Shown here: positions 18,587 through 31,207 of the stretch, in pieces
How the letters are laid out: each line of letters opens with the position of its first letter
Numbering within the stretch: position 1 is the first letter of the stretch
NCBI GenBank assembly: GCA_032358255.1
Contig: JAULBX010013096.1
Location: forward strand, 1 to 64,000
Length of the DNA stretch: 64,000 nucleotides
DNA from: Heterotrichella gracilis
Taxonomy: Eukaryota > Sar > Xanthophyceae > Tribonematales > Xanthonemataceae
Reading direction: 5' to 3'
Made by a program: the position numbers and the translations under genes
Notes under the pieces: generated by a model
The model's input: only the letters and a program-made list of their open reading frames with translations
What the model was told of the DNA's origin: nothing
The model's database searches: none

Positions 18587-21500
18587 TTACCCTTGCTTCT
18601 CCCCAAAGTATGTGCACGCCCCCTCCCCGTTCCGCTCCAGCCACCGCGCGTTGGTTTTGATGCCCTCTATGGCGCTGTCAAGGTACACGCGCTCACTCAG
18701 CACCGCCTGCAAGGGGGGGGAAGGACCAGTTATGAGGCGCGCGAGGGAGGGGGGGCAGTATGAAGTGTGGGAGCGTGACTTGACAGCTTGTGCCCCGCCA
18801 GTGGTGTGGCTGGGTGCGTGCGTGCACCTATGGAATGTGGCGCTGTGTCCACCTGCTATGATCCCCACATGCACCGTGTGTGTGCCCATCCCGCCACCCA
18901 TGCACACAATCTGCAGCCCCAGTCATATGTGTGCATCACCGATCACCAATCACCCATGTCCATGGATGCAACCCCACATGATCCCCCGCATTCTGCTCCC
19001 CCTACACCCCACACCCCACTGCCATTCTTTGCACGTCCCTTGTGCATGGCCTACAGCGCCTTAAACCCCTCCTCAACCCCCCACCGTATGCTCCTTGAAC
19101 AACGCCTGCAGCTCAGGGATGATCCCCTAAACCCTAATCTGAAACCCTACTCCCTACCCCCTACACCCCACCTTGTGCTCCTTGAACACCGCCTCCAGCT
19201 CCGGGATGATGCTTGTGGTCACAAAGTTTTCAGCCACGTTCTCAAAGATGGACCCCATGCTGCGCTTGGCCTCGGAGCCGCCACCCATCTTCACGTACAG
19301 GGGGGTGAACTTGCTGCACGGACGGGGAGGGGGGGTTGGGTGAGGGGGTGAGTGTCAAAGGAGGTGCATGGTAAAGGGGTGTGGTGACTGTGTTATCGGG
19401 TGGCATGGGGCAAAGGGATGTGTGTGGGGCGAAGGGGTGGGCCGAAACAAATAGGTGTCGAGTCGCTACACACCCACCCCCCTGCACCCACTCGCACCAA
19501 CTCCTGTCACATATATGAATTGGGAGGGGGTACCGTATTGTTGACTGCTGCCAGCATGAACCAATCACAGCCCGCCATGACCATCCTACCCACTCCCCCA
19601 TACATAAAGAACCCTCCCTGCACGCACGTTTTGAGGAACCACCATGCCGTCTCCAGCGCGCCCCCTCCGTTTCGCGCCATTGACTGAATTGCGTACTTCA
19701 CGTCCTGGCCACGCACAGCAGGGTCCAGGAGGAAGGTGAGGGCATCAACCTGAAAAAAAGGGGAGGATATTGGGCTTGGTGTTGACCTTGCAGGGGGTCA
19801 CATGTTAAGGTTGAAGGAACTTGAATTCAAATTGATCTGAAATAAAGGAGGGGAGGGCTCTCATTGTTGTTGCAGGGCAAGGGGACACATGGCAGAGGAT
19901 GCAGTGTGGTGGCTCATGCAGGCATGTAATAGTTGCCAGGATGTGCTTTTGGCGGTACAGGTTGCACTACAGTGGGTGCAAATCGCGCGATAGCAGTGTC
20001 AGTCAGATGCATCCAAATGCAGCAGTTACAGGGATGTGCTCCTGGGAATACAGGGCGCACAGTCAAGGACCACAATTGCACAAAAGCATCTTGGCCCACA
20101 CAAAGCAGCCGCATCCAGCAAGCTTGCCCGCCATGGCGTAAGCTTCACCGTGACACATCCCACCAACACCCCCCCGCACATACCTGTAGCGCCGGGTCCT
20201 TTGCGAGCATGAGCGCATGTAGGCAGCGGTCCTTCTCGGCAGGGTCGGTGGCCTGGGGGAAGGGGGAGGAGGGTAAAACCCTAGGGAAGAGTAATGCTGG
20301 CGGTGTCATGTGGCACCCGGCGGCAGTAACTACCTCGCCAGCAGTGATACTGCAACGTCCTTCCACCCCCAAATCCCAAATGTGTACCTGAATTATCTAT
20401 GTCACCTTCAATATTACGCAACGTAGTACTTATTTGAATTATTATTTGAATTATTCTTATATTATTTTTTAGTGGTACTTTATGCACATTACGTGTCTGT
20501 GCGCCACTGTGCCACGCACACCGCCCTCCACCCCCCCTCCCCTACTCACATTGAGGTACATCCCCTTCATGGTGTTGTACACTCCCCTGTCAGCGCTGCT
20601 GAGCGCAACCTGGTACACAGCTGTGCGCATGTCTGGGTTAATCACACGCCCCTCTTGGGAGTGCAGCATCAGCGCCTGCGTGGCGTTGGCTACAGCATCT
20701 GCCTGCCCCAGCTTGCCCGCTGCCCGGAACAGCAGTGGTCGCAGCAGCCTCGGGTGGATGGGCTCGGGGCCGTCCTCGCTGGGAATGCCTGCGGGGTGTG
20801 TGTGGGAGTGTGTGTGTGTGGTTGTTGTGGGTGTGTCTCATAAACATATGACGGGAATTTGGTGCCCCTCAAAGGACGCGCCTGGCGCCTTATTCACTAT
20901 CGAACATTGGTGGCAGCCAGGTTGCTATGCCAAACAGGCCGCGTGATGACTCACGCACATACATGCCACACCCAGCACCATGCCTCCAAAACAACCCCTA
21001 CACTCCTTGACACCCCACCCAATACCAGCACCATGTGCATGCATTCCTCACAAAACACACCCTGCTCCTTGACATACCACACCCTGCACAACCACCCATG
21101 CACCTCCACCCCTGCCCCCACGCCACCGCCTCACCTGCCGCCCTCCCTTTGCGCGCATACAGCACCACCCCCAGGCTGACGTGGCCCCTCCCCAGGTCCA
21201 GCTGCGTGACATCGCCCCCCTTGAGCCAGGCGTGGCGGCTGGATGGGGACCACACAAATCCCCGGCAAGGGGGGAGGGAGCTGCAGCGGGCAGCAACCTC
21301 CTGCAGGGGTGTGTGGGGAGGGGTGCTTAGGGTGGGATGGGTGAGGTGAATCGGCAGATACTGGCAGCGTAAGCAACTGTAACGTGTGCAATCCAACAGT
21401 TGTACCGATGAGTCTCCTTTACATTTTATGTTTTCTGTGGCTTTTTTCATATATATTTTCACCAAACCCTGTATTCTTATACTTCTAGTCAACATTCACG

Positions 21501-24500
21501 TGAGGAAATTAATATCCCTGTGCACATGCACCCTAATCAGCAAGTGCACACACATGCCCCTTGCATGCAGGCCAGGAACCCTGCAACCCCAACCGAGACC
21601 CTACCTCCGGCTCGCCCGCCACCTCGCAGCCCCCCGCCCACAGCGACCCCTCGCATCCAAAGTCATACGCGTCCTTGAAGTCAACGCTGTACAGCGCATC
21701 GTACCCAGCCACGCCCCGCGCCCCCGCAATGGTATCCATGTCCAAACTCAGGCTGTCGTGGTTTAAAAATTGCGTGATGAGGGAAACCACAAATCCCCGG
21801 GATTGGCCCTTGCAGTCTGGGTGGGCTGGGGATTGGAATGTCTCCAGGTTGAGCGCCATTGCGTAGAGGTAGGGGAGGGCGACGGACCAGGGGAGGAAGT
21901 CGGAGGAGGAGCGGGAGGGGAGCTGGCTGCGGGGAGGCAACGAGGAGGGAGCAGGGTCAGCTCTCGCACATGTTGCCATCTGAGTAGAGTTGATATGAGG
22001 GTTGTGCCATGATGGCACCAGGACGGCATGTGAAGGCCAATGTAGCGTACAGCATGCGGATGAAGGCATGGGCGGATACCGGGATACTGTGCGTCAGCTT
22101 TCCCGCCAAATGGCATGCAGCGACAGCAAGCATGGCATGCAGCGACAGCAAGCATGGCAACACCAGCAATGATGGAGGCACATTTTCTTCCTCGACACGC
22201 CCTACCCCACCCACACGCCACCCCCCTCCCACTCACTCTGCCAGCTGCAGAAACGTGCCGATTGGCTGCGTGCCCGCAGTGGCAAACGCGTGCGCATCCT
22301 CCAGCATCCCCCCAAGGTCCTGATCACTGATTGGCCCCTGGGGGTCCCCCGCAGCCTGGACCAGTGGCGCCAGCAGCTCTGGGGGGTATGCCACCCTGAA
22401 GTAGCCCGCCTGGCCGGCGTTGAATTTGACCCAGGCGGTGGGGGTGGTGAGGGTCAGGATGACGTCTGTGGGTGGGGGTGGGGTGCAGGGTTGGTGGTAG
22501 CGGAGTGGGTGGGGGGGTTGATGAGTGGGGGAAGGGGGTGGATGCAGGTGGGCGATGCAGCCACAGGAGATGAATGAAGGCGGGTATGGTGGCAGGGATG
22601 GCATGGGACACACGTACAGGGCGAAGCATGGTGCGTGTGTTATTAGTGCCTGCTGGGCCGGCGCCACTAATGGGTTGGCGCCACCAACAATGCTGCAATG
22701 TGCAGATGATGTATCCTCCCCCATCCCCCCCCATCCCCCGCCAACATGCGCACCTGACGTGCAGCCATCGAAGGTGACGTAGGTGGCCTCACGCTGGCTG
22801 TCGGTGACGTATGCCACAGGCACCCACCAGGATGCACCACCCTCAAAGCACTCCCCGGGCCCGTCGCTGGTCCACGGCGCCTGGCTCAGCCGCACCTGTC
22901 TCGTGTCAGGGTCCAGGCTGGTGGTGAGGAGCGGGAATCCCTTGCGGTACGTCCATGAGGCCATCATGTTGGACATGTTGCCGCCTGCAAGGGAAGCGTC
23001 CGTGGTGTGATTTGGTGTTGTGTGACGTGGCGTGGAGTTTCACACTACAGCAAATGTGAGTGTATTATGTAGATTTTCTGGAATGGTTTGAAGGGTTTAC
23101 TTTTTATGAAATATGGTTTACTTACTTTTGTGCGATTTACTGGTTGACAATGTTTCCGTGCACCCACACAGACCAGGGCCCCTTCCGCCACACCGGCGCA
23201 TCCAGCTCCTACTCTCCACCACACCACATGCATAGCAAGCCCCCTCATGCTGCAATCCACACACTTGCTCCTGCAGCCCCCAGCCTCCCCCGGCCCACTC
23301 ACACACACATAACCCCACCAAAGGTCAGTTACTTATTTGATAAATTACATGCACCAAAGATAAGAAGATACATTAGTCTTCCTATACCATATTACCCTTG
23401 CCCCCACCCACCCACCTCCCGGCGCCTCAAAATGCCCCCACAGCTGCTGCGCATCTGCGTTCTTGTACTGCCTGTCCTGCAGGTACCTCCCCAGCGCCTC
23501 CATGAACCTGTCGCTCCCCCCCTGGCGCAGGTACGCGTGCAGCATGCGCAGCACCGACCCCCCCTTCTCGTAGCTGATGGAGTCGAAGAAAGACTCAACG
23601 GTGTCGCTGGAGTTGATGGCTGCGGGGCGTGGGCAGGGGGAGGATTAAGTTGGGGGGTGGAGGGGCGGTGGTGTGCTGGTGACTAGTGCAGGTCGGGGTA
23701 TTTCAAGAAATAAAGATGTGATAAAAAGATAAAACTTACTTAATTATATTTTAGCCTGCAGGACCTCCACCGGCAATGGCAGAGGGATCAAGGACATCCA
23801 CCATGCATCCCATGCTCAGGAGCGCTGCACCAACCCACCGTAATCTAGAGAGGGACATGCACAGCACATTCCTCCCTGCTGTGCTGCATACAGCTTCTCC
23901 CCCCAACCCCCTCCCCCACACATACCCCACCCCACCCCCATCCACCCACGTTTTTCCACAGAGAGCGGGTGCGAAGACTCCTTCACATCCTCCCCCATGG
24001 CTGCCGCGTTGTCGTCCGCGTAGAAGGTGGACATGTAGTCAAAGGCGGGGTGCGCTGCGCCGGCGCCTATGTACTCAAAGTACGATGCAAATCCCTCGTT
24101 CAGCCACAGCTCGTTCCACCAGGCTAGGGTGACCAGGTCGCCAAACCACTGCGGGGGAAACGGGGAGGGGAGGGGGTGGGTGCGGGGTGCGTGTGGCGTG
24201 CCCTTTTCAGGGTGCGGCTGGCTTCCCATTGATATTCTGTTATCATTATTCTCAAGATTGGTGCATGTGCAATGGGCCGGCGGGGCATGTGGGGTGCGGA
24301 GTGGCCAGTGCAGAGTGTCACCACAGGGAGAAGTGCAACTGCTGCAGCCCTTGGTGGTGAGGGGCCACATGAAGAGGGTGCGCGCACAGCGCCACCATGG
24401 TACAACCACTCTTATCGGTTACTACCCAATGAAAATCCTTTCTTCAAATTATTTACATAATGAAATATAATTCTACTACTTTATATACTTCTGTTTGATG

Positions 24501-27500
24501 CTTGGTTTTGAATTCAAACTTCTTAAGCTCCATTTTTTGCCATTAATACTTGGATACCTGAATGCCTTTGTTTGGCATCTTATCATTTATCATGTGCACC
24601 CCCCTGGACCATGCTCACCAGGTGCGCCATCTCATAATTTATTTATTTTCCATCTTTAATATTTGTATAAGTCAACATACCGTGGGAATCCATTTATATA
24701 GTACTTCCTTTTACCCCATATATACATTTCTTTTACCATGACTCCTTGGATACTTGAATGCCGTTGTTTGACATTCATTTGTATCACCGTGTGCATCAAC
24801 CACCCTGGACCACCCTGGACCACGCTCACCAGGTGCGCCATCTCGTGCGCGATGGTCACCCCGATGGTGCGCCAGTCATACACGCTGGAGCTAGCCACAT
24901 CCAGCAGCAGCTCGGTCTCCCGGTAGGTGATGAGGCCCCAGTTCTCCATGGCACCCGCGGCAAAGTCGGGAATGGCCACAAGGTCAAGCTTGGGCAGTGG
25001 GTAGGCCACGCCCAGCAGGCGCTCGTATGCAGGCAGGATGCGCAGCGCGGTCTGGAGGGCGTAGTCAAGCGTCTTCAGCCTGACCAGGATGGGGATGCAG
25101 GTGTGTTAGGGCGAATACCACTGGCCTGTAAATGCAGACATTCAGGAGTGATGGAGGTGAATTGGTGGCTGACACTACGCGGGAGTGAGCGATGCACAAG
25201 ACGATGCATGGTGGTGGCACATAACATTGTCCATCCGTGCGGTAATCCACGCAGGGCTGCTGGAGGCACCCACCTAGCATCCCACTGCATCCCTAACCCC
25301 CACTCACACCCTTGCGCCCCCCCCGCACCTGTCCGGCGTGCAATACACCGCCACCCATCGGTCCTCCCCGCCCCCAGGCAGCGCCGGCGGAACACTCCCG
25401 CTCACGCTTGTGAGGTTGCCCACCACAAATGCCAGCAGGTATGTGGACATGGGGGGGGTCTCCTGGTATACGTGGGACACCCTGCCCTTGCCACTTGGCG
25501 AGCTGTGCTGCTCCGGAGTGTTAAACAGCGCAGCCAGGCCTATGGAGCAAGACCAGGCAAATGAGTAAACACATAAAATGATTATATCGACATTTATTAA
25601 TTACTCTACTGGCATCACATGATGAAGGGGACACAAGCGAATAACATAATATGGAACTGCCACAAGCGAATATTGGAGTAATGAACAAATACATGAGGAA
25701 GTAAAAATGAAAGTATATTTACCGGTAATCAGCCTGGTCCTAATTAGGTATGTTGATTGACAACGGGCAAGTGTTAAACAGGGGGGCATGACCTCCCTGT
25801 CCACTATGCTCGCTGCCATTACCTGCAGGTGTTGTGAGTGTGACCTGCCACTTTGCCTTGAAGGAAGGCTCGTCAAAGCATGGGAACGCCTGGCGCGCAG
25901 CAGCAGACTCAAACTGGGTGGCGGCCATGACATAGCTGCGCCCACTAACTGCGGGTGCCGGGGAGGAGGCGGGTGAGCATGATGGGACGGCAGGCAGGGA
26001 TATTTTTTTTCTTTTCCATTATATATGACTGACACATGCACGCCGGCATGGAATTGCAGAACCACCTCAAGGGCACCAAGCCATGCCATGCCATGCCATG
26101 CAGGGCAGTGCGATCCATGCAATTGGCACTTCAACAAACAACAAAGGCTTCCAAACCAACGCGTCATGTAGCAAATGAGCATGGCGCAGTATGATGGAAA
26201 ACATGATTTGCACCCCCTAGATTGTACGTGTGTGTATCGTGTGTATGTGATTACATGAGCGCAGGCCGCACAAGTACTGCAATGGACAGCCATGGTACGT
26301 CAGGTTGCATGCATTCTCGTGTTGCACCCACTCCATGCCCTGCCCATCATGCGCTAATGGGCTCACAAGGTGCAGCTTGACGCATATCCCTGTGCCCTGC
26401 CCACCTGTGTAGTTTGACCGGTAGAAGCCGTTGAGGCCCGGGCTGAGCGGGTAGCGGAAGTCCAGGTGGATGGTGGTGGAGGGGGAGCGCAGCTTGCTGG
26501 GGAAGGAGAGGTACACCTGGCCCAGCTCCACGTTGGCGCTGTGGTGGCCTGGGGGGCAGGGGCATGAGGTTGTGCTCAAGCCGTGCCAGCGCTGAGGTTG
26601 GAAACCAGTTGGTGCAGGCGGTGGATGGGTTGGTTGGTGCAGAGCTGCGGTCTGGGGTGTGAGGTGTGCTGATGCGTAGGTGGTCGGGCAGGTCAATGCG
26701 TGTTGGCGCGGGTTGGCGTCCAGTGCATGTTGGCGTAGGTGGGAACGCGCGGTGCGGTTGGAGTTTGGTTGGTGCAGGCGGTGAGCGGGTGGGCGGGCGC
26801 AGGCGTGGTGGTGCAGAGTGCGGTGTGGAGTGTGAGGTGTGCTGATGCAGGTGTGGCCAGGCAGGTCCAACGCAGGTTGGCGCGGGTAACAGCATGAGGC
26901 GAGCATGCGGTGGTGCCATGCATTGATGGGTGGTGCGGGGTGTGCCAGGCGCCCAGTACCTGTCAGGCCGTTGGTTTGGTCCCGCACGCCCGTTATCTCC
27001 ATGCCGGTGGCGTGCAGCACCACGCAGCTTGTGGGCACTGGCACAGACAGGGCGATGTCCACCGAGCCCCGGACCATGTACGGGGGCTCCAGGTCTACAT
27101 CCAGGTGTAGGGAGTAGTGCTCCGGGAACAGGTTCTGGGGCAGCCGGTACTGCATCCAGTTGCAGGCCGATGCTGATCCAGAGGGGGCGTCCACGTGTTG
27201 CACCTCTTGGTGGTGGAAGAACCTGTCCCTCCCAAGGACCAGGAGCACTGCACCCGTGGTGGCCAACCCCAGCAGCAGCACTAGGAGGGTGAGGAGGAGG
27301 CAGCTCAGCAGCTTGCGTTGCTTCCTGGAGTACCTGAACCACCACTCGGGCGGCACCAGCGGGATGCAGGGGCATATCCGGGCGAGGCAGGAGCAGTCCA
27401 GCCCTCCAAGCCTCAGCCGGCGCATGCCCGCATATTGGGCCCAGTCCAGCAGCGTGTTCTCGTCATCCGAGTAGCCCAAGTCCAGGTCAAACACCGCGTG

Positions 27501-27650
27501 GTGGGCACCGCTGCCTGAGGTGCCAAGGAGCTGGTCCCTGTCGTCGTATGCATACTCCTCCGTGTGGGTGTGGCTGACGTGCTTGTACAGTGCGTTCTTG
27601 TGCTTTGGGCTGCTGTCGGGCGTGTCTAGACCCTCGAGCACATGAGCCAT
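18587..27650 (-). CDS. Membrane-anchored M1 family zinc aminopeptidase
   Basis: Removes N-terminal residues from peptides. Sixteen exons join in frame to 1154 residues: 27650-26960, 26548-26405, 25948-25823, 25539-25329, 25079-24830, 24148-23950, 23619-23416, 22984-22754, 22465-22237, 21926-21605, 21300-21135, 20788-20550, 20252-20184, 19749-19628, 19313-19172 and 18706-18587. Residues 1-110 are cytosol-like, with a Cys cluster ([10 protein letters not shown], about 86-95). A hydrophobic segment at about 114-139 gives type II topology, as in aminopeptidase N. GAMENWG at 433-439 is the exopeptidase motif. The zinc site is HEMAH (469-473), completed by E492 of NEGF, the correct 18-residue spacing; an intron separates the two parts. 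[10 protein letters not shown] follows, and the C-terminal half is a helical ERAP1-like domain. It is longer than soluble M1 enzymes. Introns carry two exon echoes, a 160-170 bp tandem repeat and microsatellites. The location (plasma membrane, vacuole or secretory) is inferred from the anchor only. Confidence 0.93.
19082..19124 (-). repeat. Echo of aminopeptidase exon 15 end in its downstream intron
   Basis: This copies 19169-19211, the last exon 15 bases (VFKEHK) plus donor, with about six mismatches in 43 bases, 87 bp away. Telomere-like CCTAAACCCTAA and GAAACCCTA separate the copies (19126-19160). The donor dinucleotide region differs, so the echo is unlikely to act as a splice site. Confidence 0.8.
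20797..20837. repeat. GT-rich microsatellite
   Basis: A run of mostly GT dinucleotides with GGGA and GGTTG interruptions lies in the aminopeptidase intron upstream of exon 12. A simple repeat; no function is evident. Confidence 0.7.
22109..22156. repeat. Tandem duplication, 22-23 bp unit
   Basis: Two perfect adjacent copies of GGCATGCAGCGACAGCAAGCAT occur in the aminopeptidase intron between exons 9 and 10, preceded by a partial copy. Confidence 0.75.
24549..24633 (-). repeat. Echo of aminopeptidase exon 5 end and intron (about 200 bp away)
   Basis: Two blocks of this segment match 24744-24774 and 24815-24844. The second covers the last exon 5 bases encoding EMAHL, its GTGAGC donor and following intron, and differs at one position in 30. 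The first block is intronic (CTTGGATAC(C/T)TGAATGCC). The duplicated part therefore includes the zinc-site exon edge but not the full HExxH. No telomere-like spacer is present; the intron is AT-rich. Confidence 0.8.
26081..26102. repeat. CATGC pentanucleotide microsatellite
   Basis: About four perfect CATGC units lie in the aminopeptidase intron between exons 2 and 3. They resemble the GCATGC-rich words seen elsewhere in the window. Confidence 0.7.
26608..26895. repeat. Imperfect tandem repeat in aminopeptidase intron 1
   Basis: Two diverged units of about 160-170 bp share GGTTGGTGCAGGCGGTG (near 26609 and 26768), GTGTGAGGTGTGCTGATGC (near 26657 and 26826), GGCAGGTC and TTGGCGCGGGT. The repeat fills most of the 411-bp intron. 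Confidence 0.7.
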
Positions 27651-28519
27651 CGGGACCCGTGGGTGCCGAGGTGGGCTGGAAGGGGCGAGGCCTGGTCATG
27701 CAGGTTCACAGGTGCCCCCCATCGTTGCATGCATAAGGCGTATGCATGTACAATGATTGCGCGGCGTTCCACTCTGCACGGACAGCGAAGGCGGGCTATC
27801 ACTGATCGAACAAGTAGATGAAAAGCTTCCAAAGAAGTTTAACGCTCGCTTGCTCCCTCGGATTCCCGGGAGCTAGGTTTTCTACGGAAGTTCCAGGGTT
27901 TTGCTAGGCGGTAAACTGAGTTTGAAATTTTGAACTTGAAACTGAAGGCTGAAGCCCACATACAGGCGCACATGAACTGAAAACCCACCGAACCTCTGTA
28001 AATATCGTTTCCTTTGTCTGCAGAGACTGTTGGTTCTTTGTCCAGGCAAAGCGCGTACCTTTGACACCGCAACCGTTGGAGGACGGTCCTTGCTTCGGCC
28101 GGAGTTACCACACAGCTCCAAGCCACCAGCCCCGGTAAACTAGCTTCAGCCCGGTTTGTCACGCGGGTCCAAGCGTCAAGCCTCTTCTCCACGTCACTGC
28201 TTCCCGGACTTCGCCAGGTGCACACCTCTCGACGTACTGGGTCTTGATGATGGTGATAATGGTGTGCAACCGACAGACCATTGGCAAGTAGTGTATGTGG
28301 CGTCCCCGAAAACCAGGGTTGTAATGGTTGCTGGTACACAGTAGTTGCGCAGTGGGCTGACTGTCGTTGTATTGGCAGCCTTTAACCTGGAGTAATTTAG
28401 AACTGCCCCGTGCTTCTCAGCCCCTTGCTTTTCAGCCCCCCTGACATACTCCTAACCACCCCACCTTCAACCTGCAGGTTTTCCACACTTCCCTCATCAG
28501 GTTGTTGGATTGAGCAGCA
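27651..28519. promoter_or_regulatory. Divergent intergenic region, aminopeptidase / F-box 1
   Basis: 869 bp separate the two divergent starts and must contain both promoters. Open frames on the minus strand (for example 27839-28339) lack recognisable domains and show no supported splice into the aminopeptidase. No core promoter element is clear. Confidence 0.45.
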
Positions 28520-29583
28520 ATGGCGGCTGGGAACCCCGGACTTGCAACCATCCACAGCCTGCCCAACGAGGCACTGCAGCTCATATTTAGCCACGTGAAA
28601 AGGGGCACATACATCCAAGATGTCTTGGACCTGCAGCTGGTGTGCAAGCGCTGGCGTGAGGCCCTGTCCGGTCCAAGCGAGGTTTGGAGCAGCCATCGCC
28701 TGTCGCTGATGGTGCGATCAAAAGGGGGGGAGTTGACACGTGCTAGTCTTGGACAGCGCACTGCGTACCTGTCCTGGATGCTGCCCAGAATGGCAGCCAC
28801 ACGAGATTTGGACCTGTGCGGCAGAATGGTTTTTGGCGACTCACCGTGTGGGCAACCTGAGGCAGAGTTCTGGCAGCGGTTGTTTGGCCACTTTGGGAAC
28901 ATCGAGTGCTTGCGTGAGCTGCCGATGTGTGGCCCTGCAGCGGGCCAGCTGTTAGCCAGCGTGGGCCGACTGACCACCCTCACCCACCTGGACTTGCTAG
29001 AGTGTGAGGCCAAGGAGCTCACTCAGAGCTCTTTGGCGGGACTGGCACCACTGGCCAAGCTTCAGTCTTTGAGGTTGGAAAACTGCAGGCGGCCAGCACA
29101 GGAGGACATATGGGCGTACATTTCGAAGAACTGTCGCCAGTACTGGCAGGGATGCCCTGGCTGGAGGCACTGAGGTATGAGTATGACGGCGGCACACGCC
29201 TGGAGCTGCCCGCTCTGCCTCAGCTCACACGTCTCCAAGTCGACCCCTGGTTGGCTGTGCACCTCCAGCTGCCCGTCAACGAGGAGCTGGAGGTGTTTGA
29301 TTGGTTCAAGTGGGACTATGGCTACACTCTTGAAGATGTTGAGGGCGGCCAACGCAGGGGCAACATGGACTCACCAGAAATGTCTGGCCTGGGAATTACG
29401 CTCAAGGGCAAGTATGGCAGCTACAGCATGAGCGTTAACGAGAAAGCGCGGCTGGTGATGACGCAGGACATGGATGTGGATTTCTGGGAGGCACAGGGGG
29501 CGTGGGGTGAGTCTATGGAGTGCTTTGAGTGGTTGCGTGGGCAAGCGCCATGCCCTGACCGCACCGAATATTATCAGGACTAG
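28520..29583 (+). pseudogene. F-box/LRR protein with a frame break (paralogue of 31208-32822)
   Basis: The first frame from ATG 28520 begins with an F-box-like stretch (HSLPNEALQLIFSHV, then DLQLVCKRWREAL), which in this family docks on SKP1 to form an SCF ubiquitin ligase. Leucine-rich repeats follow (THLDLLECEAKEL, LAKLQSLRLENC). The reading then moves to another frame near 29107, at GAGGACATATGGG. The second frame runs to a stop at 29581-29583 and carries the expected continuation: MPWLEALRYEY, LEVFDWFKWDYGY, then the C-terminal block GLGITLKGKYGSYSM and WLRGQAPCPDRT shared with the downstream paralogue. No GT-AG intron of sensible size restores the frame; a two-base AT insertion would explain it. 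It is therefore either a recently damaged gene or an assembly error, since codons on both sides of the break look conserved. There is no intron, unlike its neighbour. Without the break it would be about 354 residues. Confidence 0.7.
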
Positions 29584-31207
29584 TTACTTTGTGCCATGTG
29601 CAGATTTTGCTTGGTGTGGCTTTGCAGCACATGGCAGAGTGTGGTCAAGTTGCTGCAAGCGTTCAAATTTTATGTGCAGCACATTTTCCACAGTTTGTTG
29701 TATTCGAATTCTGGTAGATGACGTGCAAATTTCAGACATGAGTCATTTTTTGGTTATCGCTGGCCACAAGAGAACAAAGGTGGTATCTTGTGTTGACAGT
29801 GTGCACAATTGCATTCATATTGGAAGTCGCAAGGGGGACCGCACGCTGCTTGAGGTGTTAATTGCACTAACCAAGTAAACATCTTTAAGTCAGAACTGTG
29901 GCCACAGTCTGATATCAGTGCACCAGTCCATGTTTAAGGCTTGAAAGAACCCTGTCCTGGACAGTGCTTAGCAATAGTCTTTCAGCACTGAGATATAAGT
30001 CAGCATGATGTTGAAACCCTGTAGGGTTTTCCAGGGTTCGGGGTTTGTAACAAGTGCCGCTCCGTGATGGCCAGCAATAATTGAATATATCTGCAGACTG
30101 CGGTCGTCTCTGATTTTTACCAGGTGCGCACTATCAGCCACAAGAAAATCACGAGTTTAAGTGCTTGAAATAATAGCTCAATTGGAGCATCAGAATCAGG
30201 TGATCTAGAGGTTTTCAAAAATCTCATTTATGCCAACCCCTGGACTGGCGTGGCCCCACTCCTGAAAGGGGTTAGCAGCCCCACCACCATGGACCAATCC
30301 CACCGCCAACCCTGCTAGCCATACCATAAAAATTTGGTTGTCCTCACCTAGGTGCACCTCCTTGAAGTCCTCTGCGGGGTGGGCCGCATGCATATATGTT
30401 GCAACCGGCTAGGCTAGTGGTTTAGGTTGCAACAACTTATACTATAAGTTATAGGAGTTCGTAGCCCACGTGTTTTACCACATTGAAAATGAAGGGGAAA
30501 AAGCCCCTATAAAAAACGTGTAATAAAATAGCAAACCATCAAGACCTTTTCTGCTCCAAGCTAATTGATACATAAAAAAGAAACCACCATATGCTTCCTA
30601 GGTCCATATCTTGCAATGGGGTTGAGGTAGCAAGATTGCAAAAACGAGTACACGTCCCTTCCACTGGTAATTCCAGGGTCCTGTGCCAAAGGCATGCTGG
30701 AAACCTGTGTCCAGCAAGTGAAATCCAGAGGAGAACCCACCTCTCGAGGAATTGGAACGTCAGGGTGAATACGCACTTCCTCCATACCCTATATGAGTGG
30801 TAAGAGAGAAAACCGGAGAGGTACTCTGCAGTGTGGATTGTGCCGTATGTAGATATGGTCGCATACCAGAGTTGCGTGCAAAGTTCTGGTGGATGATCTC
30901 GACCTAGCTTTTCTGTTTCCTTGCACTGCAGTGGGGGCTTGCCTCAACGCAGTCCATCGGTGTTTATGCATGCATGCATATGCTACTCTTGGCCTAGTTT
31001 CTCTGCCACGTACATGAAACCCAATTGAACCACTTAGAAAGCGGATCTGGCGGATATAGCTGCTTTAAATACCACGCTGAACCTGGACACGGCTTCCTGG
31101 CCACACACACATGCTCAACAGGGTGCTGCTGTATCAATACCACCCTATTTGCTGCAGGCATCACACCAATAGTTCCGCCACCCCCATACGCACCACGCGC
31201 CACCACC
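29584..31207. other. Intergenic region between the two F-box genes
   Basis: No exon is supported. A minus-strand open frame at 30205-30393 (EDFKEVHLGEDNQIFMVWLAG) looks protein-like but is too short to place in a family and may be a gene relic. ATGCATGCATGCATATG occurs at about 30967-30983. The last 200 bp hold the promoter or 5' UTR of F-box 2. Confidence 0.45.

Noticed and set aside
26347-27375. 342-codon minus-strand frame over aminopeptidase exon 1 and intron 1
   Set aside because: It is in a different frame from the exon encoding the membrane anchor and is Pro/Ala-rich low complexity extended by the intronic tandem repeat.
30205-30393. Short protein-like minus-strand frame (HLGEDNQIFMVWLAG)
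   Set aside because: Only 62 codons, no recognisable family and no neighbouring exon; noted as a possible relic but not called as a gene.
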